A stretch of 64,000 nucleotides of DNA from Thiothrix sp. (GTDB lineage: Bacteria > Pseudomonadota > Gammaproteobacteria > Thiotrichales > Thiotrichaceae), in assembly GCF_028714775.1 (NCBI RefSeq), contig NZ_JAQTLS010000003.1, positions 1-64,000 on the forward strand, in the 5' to 3' direction. This document shows, one piece after another, positions 29,532-38,485 of the stretch. The notes below the pieces were generated by a model. The model saw only the letters and a program-made list of their open reading frames with translations, did no database searches and was not told the DNA's origin. The stretch's first letter is position 1, and each line of letters starts with the position of its first letter. The position numbers and the translations under genes are program-made.

Positions 29532-32500
29532 GCCACGCATCCCCGACCTCGACATGCTGCTGGAGCACATCTGCCTGCGTGGCATCCCGGTTGGTGCGAC
29601 AGAATTGCAACGGCTGCAAAGCGTATTCACCCGTGCGCCCAGCCTGTCACGGGTGGAATTACTTGGTTTGCTGCAAACCGTGTTGGCAAAAGATGAGGGG
29701 CAGCGGCGTACCCTTGAACGCTTGTTTGAAACCCTTGTACCGTTTGAGGGCAATGACGCGGGGGAACCGCCTGCATGGCAGGCTCCTACACACACCTCCC
29801 CCACTTCCCCTGTAGGAGCCAGCCCCGCTGGCGATCTTTCCGATGAAACACCGACCCAAAAATCCCGCAAACCCCTAAACATCGGCTATCTCGGCCTCGG
29901 CATCCTATTGCTGATCCTGCTGCCCTTGCTGACACTCACGCTGCACCAATCCAACGAAAGCAAAAACGAGAATTCTACTACCCAAACACTGCCCACATCG
30001 CCACCTGTCGAACCCAAACCCAAAGGCCATGACGATAAGCAGAAAACCGGGCACGAACTCCAACTGCTTGACACCATTGACCTTTGGATACCCACTATCA
30101 CTATCACCCCGGTTGACCCACTGCCGCGCATCCTACCGCCACTCACGCTACTGATCGGAGCAGGACTTGGCTTTGTCTGGCTGCTGCATCAAGCAATCCA
30201 ACGCACCCGTGTGCGCCAGCCAGAACCACCGCGAATTCTCTATAGCGGACGTTTATTTTTACCAAACCCGAAAAATTTGCCAGCGTTTCATTTATTGAAC
30301 ATCGAAGCACGCCGGGAAATGGGTTTGGGTATCAGCCAATACTTGAGTGGACAATTACTTCGGCAACTTGATCTTCCCTCCAGTGTCGCGGCAACAGCCC
30401 GCAGCGGTTTACCCAGCATCCATTTCCGTGCTGCCAGCCGCGAACGGGAAGTGTGGTTATGGCAAGATCAAAGTAGCAACAATCCCGATTTGTCGCGCTT
30501 GGCAGCAGAAATTACTGCCACCTTGAAAGCGGTGAAAATTTTTGTGCAGCTTGGTTATTTTCACGGTTTCCCATCACAGGTAATCAGCACTCAGGGGGAA
30601 ACCCGTTGGTCTATCCGTCATGAATACCCAGAAAACCAGCCACTGGTGGTGGTACTGAGTGATGGCAACAGTTTGGCGCAAATGGATACTGCACAAGCGG
30701 ATGAAAAGCACACCACCTTCCGCCAGTTAAGCCACTGGGCGAATTTGTGCATGGTGGATTGCAGCCCACAACCGGGGGAATTGTGCCGACAACTAAAACC
30801 CTATGCGCTGAAATGCCTATTGCCGCAAGACGTATCCGGTTGGTTGGCACGGCAGGGCAGCAGCCGCGAAACCAGCAGCAGCGTGTGCCCGCTGGATGAA
30901 TTGCACCGCTGGGCAATCGCCTGCGCCCTGCCCGACCGCCCGTTGATGGAAGCGGAAATCCGCGCTTTGCATGAAGCCTTGCGGCTGGATTGCGCGTGGC
31001 AGTACCACAACCTCAAACGCTATGCGCGGGAAAGCGGCATGGGGTTTGATTTTGCGGGGCAACGCCACGGCTTGTTACAGGACTTTGCCCAAATGGCGCG
31101 GGCGGGCAATGAAGATGTGCAACGGACGGTAGCATTCTGGTTGCGGCGCTATGCAGACATTGATGCGGAATTGGGGGAACGCGAAACGGTGCAGCGCCCG
31201 TGGAAGGAGAGTAAGCGGCAGCGGTTGTTGGCGTTGGAGGTGGCGTTAACCAAGTTGTGGGATAGGGAAAATAATATTCCCACCACCTCCCCAGTAGGAG
31301 CCAGCCAAGCTGGCGATCCTTTCGATTCCGCTGCCACCATACTCTACGACCTGCATAGCCACAGCGAATTGCGCAAAGAGGTGGAGCGCAAGTTAGGGGC
31401 GTATGCGTGTTTGGATTGGCCTGCGTTGCCATCCGCCGACGACAAGTGGGTTCGTTTACCGTTTCATTGGGGGGATTTACCAGCCAAGACACGCAAGCAG
31501 TTGTTAGCGGCGGGGTTTGGGGGCAAGGCGGAAAATTTGCCGCTGGATTGGGATAAAACCACGGGGGTGTTGTTGGGGGTATTGGCAGGGCTGGCACTTG
31601 GTGGGCTGGTGGGGAGTGTGCGGGCAGTGATACCACTCGCACCGAGGGTTGAGGTGCAATTGAATTCGGCGGAACCTGCTAAAAAAATCCAGTATCTGGC
31701 GGATGGCAAGCTGCTGTTGGGGACAGCGAAAGCGGGGGTGATTGAACAAACCGTGCGTGAAGATGAGATAGCGCGGGTGAAGTGGGAACGGCAAGCAAAC
31801 CAACCAGCCCGCTTGCCCGTAGGGCTTGGCAGTGAACTGTGGCGATCAGGGGAACAAGCAAAACCTTCACGCCCCAGTGTGCAAGCTTGGCCTCAAGCCT
31901 CGATTGCGGTGATTGCCGCAGACCCGAAAGACCTCAAGGCGCAAACACTGGCAGCAAAACTGTTGGACAATGGCACGGCTGACCAAGTGCTGTTGGGCAA
32001 TGGTTGGTACGGGCATCACGCAAAGCTAGTAGCACAATGGGCAGGGTTGCCGGATACCCAATGGCTGTACATCGGAATGCCTGCCAAGGATTTCACACAC
32101 GGAGCGCACATAGCCTATTTCGATATGTCGCCAAGTGAATTGCTCGGAAAATTGAAGCAAGCGGGAATCCACAAGGCAGCGGATTTGCAGGGCACTGGTG
32201 TTGAGGGCAATCCCCGCTTGATTGGACTTATGCCAGACAAGGATAGCATTGACCTCTCGCAAGGCATAAAGCTGCTGCCGATTGCGCGTGGCAGTTTCCA
32301 AATGGGCAGTGACAAAGGTGCTGGTGACGAAAAACCTGTCCACACCGTCAACATCAACCATGATTTCTGGATGGGCGCTACCGAAGTGACATTCAATCAA
32401 TACGACGCCTATACCGAAGCTGCTGGCAAGGAAAAAGCGGATGACTCCAGTTGGGGACGTGATACCCGCCCGGTTATCAATGTATCGTGGGACGATGCGC

Positions 32501-32973
32501 AGGGCTATGTGCAATGGTTGACCAAAAACAATGGGCAAGGCTTAAGTTGCCGCTTACCGACTGAAGCAGAATGGGAATATACGGCACGGGCAGGGACGAC
32601 GACGGCTTATTTCTGGGGTAATGACATTGGCAAAAACAACGCCAATTGTGATGGTTGTGGCAGTCAATGGGACAACAAACAGACCGCCCCGGTAGGCAGT
32701 TTCCTCGCTAACAAATTAAGCTTACAAGATATGCACGGCAATGTGTGGGAATGGGTGCAAGACTGCAAACATGAGAATTATCAGGGTGCTCCTGTTGATG
32801 GCACGGCATGGGAGTCTGGCGGCGACTGTGGTCGCCGTGTGTTGCGCGGGGGGTCGTGGTACTTCAATCCCGCCTACCTGCGCTCGTCCAACCGTCTCGA
32901 CTACTCGCCCGTCCTCCGTAACCTCGACCTCGGTTTTCGTGTGGTTTGCGTCCTCCCATCAACTGAACGCTGA
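29503..32973 (+). CDS. multi-TM protein with vWA-like region and C-terminal FGE-sulfatase/C-type lectin domain (putative sensor)
   Basis: TM segments IGYLGLGILLLILLPLLTLTL, LTLLIGAGLGFVWLL and LLGVLAGLALGGLVGSV; C-term ARGSFQMGSDKGAGDEKPVHTVNINHDFWMGATEVTFNQYDAY...CRLPTEAEWEYTARAGTTTAYFWG...GNVWEWVQDC...RRVLRGGSW...GFRVVC. Confidence 0.85.
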   Translation: MRIMSTLVGEPRIPDLDMLLEHICLRGIPVGATELQRLQSVFTRAPSLSRVELLGLLQTVLAKDEGQRRTLERLFETLVPFEGNDAGEPPAWQAPTHTSPTSPVGASPAGDLSDETPTQKSRKPLNIGYLGLGILLLILLPLLTLTLHQSNESKNENSTTQTLPTSPPVEPKPKGHDDKQKTGHELQLLDTIDLWIPTITITPVDPLPRILPPLTLLIGAGLGFVWLLHQAIQRTRVRQPEPPRILYSGRLFLPNPKNLPAFHLLNIEARREMGLGISQYLSGQLLRQLDLPSSVAATARSGLPSIHFRAASREREVWLWQDQSSNNPDLSRLAAEITATLKAVKIFVQLGYFHGFPSQVISTQGETRWSIRHEYPENQPLVVVLSDGNSLAQMDTAQADEKHTTFRQLSHWANLCMVDCSPQPGELCRQLKPYALKCLLPQDVSGWLARQGSSRETSSSVCPLDELHRWAIACALPDRPLMEAEIRALHEALRLDCAWQYHNLKRYARESGMGFDFAGQRHGLLQDFAQMARAGNEDVQRTVAFWLRRYADIDAELGERETVQRPWKESKRQRLLALEVALTKLWDRENNIPTTSPVGASQAGDPFDSAATILYDLHSHSELRKEVERKLGAYACLDWPALPSADDKWVRLPFHWGDLPAKTRKQLLAAGFGGKAENLPLDWDKTTGVLLGVLAGLALGGLVGSVRAVIPLAPRVEVQLNSAEPAKKIQYLADGKLLLGTAKAGVIEQTVREDEIARVKWERQANQPARLPVGLGSELWRSGEQAKPSRPSVQAWPQASIAVIAADPKDLKAQTLAAKLLDNGTADQVLLGNGWYGHHAKLVAQWAGLPDTQWLYIGMPAKDFTHGAHIAYFDMSPSELLGKLKQAGIHKAADLQGTGVEGNPRLIGLMPDKDSIDLSQGIKLLPIARGSFQMGSDKGAGDEKPVHTVNINHDFWMGATEVTFNQYDAYTEAAGKEKADDSSWGRDTRPVINVSWDDAQGYVQWLTKNNGQGLSCRLPTEAEWEYTARAGTTTAYFWGNDIGKNNANCDGCGSQWDNKQTAPVGSFLANKLSLQDMHGNVWEWVQDCKHENYQGAPVDGTAWESGGDCGRRVLRGGSWYFNPAYLRSSNRLDYSPVLRNLDLGFRVVCVLPSTER
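29761..29835. repeat. paired REP-like elements inside FGE gene 1 (in-frame)
   Basis: GGGGAACCGCCTGCATGGCAGGCTCCTACA ... TGTAGGAGCCAGCCCCGCTGGCGATC. Confidence 0.85.
31294..31319. repeat. REP-like element inside FGE gene 1 (in-frame)
   Basis: GTAGGAGCCAGCCAAGCTGGCGATCC. Confidence 0.8.
32850..32950 (+). other. putative DGR-type variable region (VR1) at 3' end of FGE gene 1
   Basis: RGGSWYFNPAYLRSSNRLDYSPVLRNLDLGFRVVC. Variable codons TAC TTC AAT TAC AAC CTC TAC GTC CTC AAC CTC GAC CTC are nearly all NNC. Confidence 0.65.
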
Positions 32974-32980
32974 ATGGGGA

Positions 32981-33004
32981 ATCGCGAGCATGGCTCGCTC
33001 CTGC
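32981..33004. repeat. REP-like element just after stop of FGE gene 1
   Basis: ATCGCGAGCATGGCTCGCTCCTGC palindrome. Confidence 0.85.
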
Positions 33005-33049
33005 AAAGAAGCGGGTCATCTCCCCCAACAAACGTGCGGGCACATTCCC

Positions 33050-33077
33050 GTGTAGGAGCCTGCCATGCAGGCGATTC
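33050..33077. repeat. REP-like element
   Basis: TGTAGGAGCCTGCCATGCAGGCGATTCCCC. Confidence 0.85.
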
Positions 33078-33109
33078 CCCATCACGCACCCCTAGGACGG
33101 CACCTTCCC

Positions 33110-33137
33110 GTGTAGGAGCCTGCCACGCAGGCGATCC
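33110..33137. repeat. REP-like element, direct repeat of previous at exactly 60-nt spacing
   Basis: TTCCCGTGTAGGAGCCTGCCACGCAGGCGAT. Confidence 0.85.
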
Positions 33138-33240
33138 ATCCCCACAAACAAAGAGGCGGCACACCGTTCACCCAGCAACATTTGCCTGATTTCGGCGTAT
33201 TCCCTACCCTCTGGCAACGTCGACCACAACAATATACGCC

Positions 33241-33687
33241 ATGCCCAAAACCGAACACCACAGCCAAACCCTGCGCCAAGGCCGGGTTTCCATCCCGAAC
33301 CAGCTTTATTCGATTACCACCGTCACCCGCGAACGCATCCCTGTATTTGAAGCGTTAGACGCCGCCCGCAGCCTGATTCAAGTCTTGCGTGAGCATGAAA
33401 TCAACGGCGACGCCAAAACCCTGTGCTTCGTGGTAATGCCAGACCATCTGCATTGGCTCATGCAGCTTGGGGAGAACAAAAGTTTATCCGCGACGGTGCA
33501 AAGCGTGAAATCCATCACCAGCAAATGTTGCGGCTGGGCGCTATGGCAGCGTGGATTTCATGAACGGGCAATCCGATGGGATGAGGATATTGCAGGTGTG
33601 GCACGTTATATTATCGCCAATCCGGTACGGGCTAGCTTGGTGGGGAGTGTGTGGGAATATCCGCATTGGAACGCGGTTTGGGTGTGA
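33241..33687 (+). mobile_element. REP-associated tyrosine transposase (RAYT, Y1_Tnp/TnpA_REP)
   Basis: Short ORF with HUH motif VVMPDHLHWLMQL and candidate catalytic Tyr in ARYIIANPVRASLV, flanked by REP palindromes. Confidence 0.92.
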
Positions 33688-33690
33688 GAT

Positions 33691-33720
33691 GGGGAGTCGC
33701 CTGCGGGGCAGGCTCCTACA
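33691..33720. repeat. REP-like element
   Basis: GGGGAGTCGCCTGCGGGGCAGGCTCCTACA. Confidence 0.85.
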
Positions 33721-33766
33721 GGGGGATGTGCCGCACCCATCCGTTGGGGAAGATGCCCCGCCTCTT

Positions 33767-33791
33767 TGTAGGAGCGAGCCATGCTCGCGAT
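33767..33791. repeat. REP-like element just after stop of FGE gene 2
   Basis: TGTAGGAGCGAGCCATGCTCGCGAT. Confidence 0.85.
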
Positions 33792-33799
33792 CCCCCCAT

Positions 33800-34924
33800 T
33801 CAGCGTTCAGGTAATGGGAGGACGCAAACCACGCGAAAACCGACGCTGCCGTCACGGAGGCCAGGCGAGTCATCCCGGAAGGACGAGCTCACGCTGGCGG
33901 GATCGTTGTCCAACGCCCCCCCGCGCACCACACAGCGACCACAGTCGCTACTTTCCCATGCCGTGCCATCGGTGGGTGCATCCGTATAATCATCATGCCA
34001 GCAGTCCTGCACCCACTCCCGTACATTGCCATGCATGTCCTGCAAACCAAATTTATTGGCCTTGAAACTGCCTACCGGGGCGGTCTGTTTACTGTCCCAT
34101 TGACTGCCGCAACCATCGCAATTGGCGTTGTTTTTGCCAATGTCATCACCCCAGAAATAATCCGTCGTCGTCCCCGCCCGTGCCGCATACTCCCATTCCG
34201 CTTCGGTCGGCAAGCGGCAACTTCCCCCGATTTCCTTTGACAACCAATTCACATAACCCTGTGCATCATCCCACGAAACATTGAGCACCGGACGGGTATC
34301 GCGCCCCCACTCTTCATCGCCGGGAGATTCGACACTAATCCCGTTCTGATCCATCAGCCAGACGTAGTAATCGTATTCAGCAAAAGTGATTTCGTGTTGA
34401 CTCATGCGGAAAGGTTGCTTGATTGTCACGGCATGGATGGGTTTTTCAAAATCATACATCGCACTACCCATCTGAAACTCACCCGCCGGGATTTCCACCA
34501 GCGTCGGCAACGGCACAAACCCCAACCGCCATAAGGATTGATCATCCTGCGCCCACCACCACGCTACCTGCCCTGCGATCCCCACGATCACCGCCAACAA
34601 AAACACCCCCAGCCGCCACCCCCAATATTTCCAGCAACGGCGACCTGTAAAAGAATCACCAGCACGGCTGGCTCCTACAAATTGGGAAAAGATGTCAGCC
34701 TTAATGCACCCCGTTTGCCACCACGCGACCAGCATCACCAACGCCGCCAGCACAAACACCACCCACGCAGGCAACGGTTTATACCCCAACAGCAAAAAGC
34801 TACCACCCACGCCCACCAGCAGCCCAAGCAGCGACAACAGGGCACGGCTACGCTTGCCCCCTCCCCTGACAAGGGGAGGGCTGGGGAGGGTTTTCTTTCC
34901 AAAGGGGTTCTTAAACATCTTCAT
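33800..34924 (-). CDS. multi-TM FGE-sulfatase/C-type lectin domain protein (FGE gene 2)
   Basis: TM segments ALLSLLGLLVGVGGSFLLLGY, WVVFVLAALVMLVAWW, LGVFLLAVIVGIAGQVAWWW; EIPAGEFQMGSAMYDFEKPIHAVTIKQPFRMSQHEITFAEYD...CRLPTEAEWEYAARAGTTTDYFWG...GFRVVC. Confidence 0.88.
   Translation of the reverse strand: MKMFKNPFGKKTLPSPPLVRGGGKRSRALLSLLGLLVGVGGSFLLLGYKPLPAWVVFVLAALVMLVAWWQTGCIKADIFSQFVGASRAGDSFTGRRCWKYWGWRLGVFLLAVIVGIAGQVAWWWAQDDQSLWRLGFVPLPTLVEIPAGEFQMGSAMYDFEKPIHAVTIKQPFRMSQHEITFAEYDYYVWLMDQNGISVESPGDEEWGRDTRPVLNVSWDDAQGYVNWLSKEIGGSCRLPTEAEWEYAARAGTTTDYFWGDDIGKNNANCDGCGSQWDSKQTAPVGSFKANKFGLQDMHGNVREWVQDCWHDDYTDAPTDGTAWESSDCGRCVVRGGALDNDPASVSSSFRDDSPGLRDGSVGFRVVCVLPLPER
33824..33925 (-). 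other. putative DGR-type variable region (VR2) at 3' end of FGE gene 2
   Basis: RGGALDNDPASVSSSFRDDSPGLRDGSVGFRVVC. Variable codons GAC AAC GAT AGC TTC GGC GAC GGC AGC GTC are mostly NNC. Confidence 0.65.
34656..34679. repeat. REP-like element inside FGE gene 2 (in-frame)
   Basis: TCACCAGCACGGCTGGCTCCTACA. Confidence 0.8.
34856..34896. repeat. CCCCTCCCCTGACAAGGGGAGGGCTGGGGAGGG repeat, translated as PSPPLVRGGG
   Basis: Palindromic C/G-rich element read in frame near the N-terminus of FGE gene 2. Confidence 0.7.
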
Positions 34925-35067
34925 AGCCCACATTATGTTCGGCAAGCCCAACCAAGAGCAACACCGCCCGAACGCTCCCCCTTCACAAAAGTAGCTTTTC
35001 GCCCCAAATACGGCTATATTTTGCCCTACACTCCCCCATACGAAGCCAAGACCAACAACGATAGCCA

Positions 35068-35694
35068 ATGAAAATCATACGTATTTTGGTTATTTCCAAC
35101 ATCGACGCGCTGCGCAGCAACCTTGCCAACACCCTACGGGAAGCGGGGTATGAAGCTGAGGAAGCAGATACCGCAGAAGCTGGTAGCAAAATTGCGTTGC
35201 TAAAGCCTGTCGATGCCGCCATTGCGGGGCCTTGCCTGCCACCCGTAAGCGATGAAGTCACCCTGATCAAAACCATCCGGCAATACGACTTGTGGTTCCC
35301 GATCATGGCGGTCAGCAGTTGTGAACGTTGGGCGCACATCTCGAATTTATTGACAGCGGGCGCGGATGAATATTTGGCGGAACCCTTCCCCACTGCCACG
35401 CTGTTGCTCCGACTGGAAAAGCTGTTGCAGTCCAGCCCGCGCCGCCAGCCGCAAGAACTCAAGCTGAATACCGAATTTGGCACAATCCGGCTACACAATC
35501 TGGGGCAACTGGTTTACATCAACGACAAGCCCACCACCGTCAGCAGTTACGATTACCTGAGCCTAAAATGCATCGCGCAAAACTTGGGGGAAAACGGCCT
35601 GACACCGCACGCACTCGCCGACCTCGCTTCACACCCCTGTGACCGCAATATGTTTGAATCAGCGGAATACCTGCTGCAACGCATCAGACCGTAA
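35068..35694 (+). CDS. atypical (pseudo-receiver) response-regulator-like protein with truncated wHTH
   Basis: OmpR-like layout, but ILVISNID in place of the acidic pair, AIAGPCLPP in place of ILDLxLP, EYLAEPF in place of DYVTKPF. Confidence 0.75.
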   Translation: MKIIRILVISNIDALRSNLANTLREAGYEAEEADTAEAGSKIALLKPVDAAIAGPCLPPVSDEVTLIKTIRQYDLWFPIMAVSSCERWAHISNLLTAGADEYLAEPFPTATLLLRLEKLLQSSPRRQPQELKLNTEFGTIRLHNLGQLVYINDKPTTVSSYDYLSLKCIAQNLGENGLTPHALADLASHPCDRNMFESAEYLLQRIRP

Positions 35695-36646
35695 AATGGC
35701 AGGCGACCTGCCGCTCCCCTAATTGACGCAATGCTGGCACTTGTTCCCGGCACACGGCTTGCGCCTGCGGGCAACGTGGATGGAATACACAACCGGAAGG
35801 CGGTTTCAGCGGCGAAGGCAATTCCCCTACCCCCACCGTGATTCCCGCCAAACGTGCTTTTTCCTGCTGCGGATCAGGCAAAGGGATCGCCGCCAACAGC
35901 AAGCGCGTGTAAGGGTGCAATGGCGCGGCATACAACTCTGCGGTCGTGGCGATTTCCATGATGCGCCCCAAATACAGTACCAATACCCGGTCGCACAATT
36001 CGCGCACTACCCCAAGGTCGTGGGAAATGAATAGCAAAGTCAGCTTGTGTTCGCGCTGCAAATCCGCCAGCAAGGCCACGATTTGCCCCCGGATTGACAC
36101 ATCCAAGGCACTAACTGGCTCATCGCACAGGATCAGTTGCGGCTCCACCGCCAATGCCCGCGCAATGCCGATGCGCTGGCACTGCCCGCCGGAAAATTCA
36201 TGCGGGTAACGGTTACGCATGGCACTTTCCAGCCCCACTGCCTGCAACAGCGCGTCAGCCCGTGCGCGGATCGCCGCTTTGCCCCATTCTGGGCGTAAGG
36301 CTTGCATCGGCTCTTGCACACAATCGCCCACCGTCATGCGCGGGTTGAGGGCATCCAGCGGGTCTTGGAAAATGCATTGCACGGCGCGGCGGAAGGCTTG
36401 CATCGCGGGCTTGTCGCGCACATCAAGGGAATTGCCTTGCCAATGGATTGTGCCTTGCGCGGCGGGGACGAGTTGCAGGATGGCACGGGCAAGCGTGGAT
36501 TTTCCGCACCCGGATTCGCCGACAACACCCAAGGTTTCGCCAGCGTGCAGCTTAAAGGAAACATCAGTCAGCGCCTGCAACACCTGCCCAGTTTTCAGGC
36601 TGAAACGCACGCTACAGTTTTGCACCGCAAGTAAAGGCTGCGGCAC
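35684..36646 (-). CDS. oligopeptide/dipeptide ABC transporter ATP-binding protein (OppF/DppF-like)
   Basis: GVVGESGCGKSTLARAIL, FSGGQCQRIGIARAL, LILCDEPVSALDVS, C-terminal oligo_HPY GCVFHPRCPQAQAVC. Confidence 0.95.
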   Translation of the reverse strand: MPQPLLAVQNCSVRFSLKTGQVLQALTDVSFKLHAGETLGVVGESGCGKSTLARAILQLVPAAQGTIHWQGNSLDVRDKPAMQAFRRAVQCIFQDPLDALNPRMTVGDCVQEPMQALRPEWGKAAIRARADALLQAVGLESAMRNRYPHEFSGGQCQRIGIARALAVEPQLILCDEPVSALDVSIRGQIVALLADLQREHKLTLLFISHDLGVVRELCDRVLVLYLGRIMEIATTAELYAAPLHPYTRLLLAAIPLPDPQQEKARLAGITVGVGELPSPLKPPSGCVFHPRCPQAQAVCREQVPALRQLGERQVACHFTV

Positions 36647-38454
<1,808 letters not shown>

Positions 38455-38485
38455 TTAGTTGTTCAGCAGCAAGGCTTCGGGCAGT

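Noticed and set aside
31013-31642. 209-aa Pro-rich - strand ORF
   Set aside because: Antisense to FGE gene 1; composition is a by-product of codon bias.
33651-33989. + strand ORF running through REPs and antisense of VR2
   Set aside because: Composed of REP and antisense FGE sequence; no independent support.
26213-35068. A DGR reverse transcriptase, Avd or template repeat in this window
   Set aside because: No ORF in the track shows RT motifs and no second copy of the VR core was seen outside the two FGE genes. The DGR, if real, must act from elsewhere.
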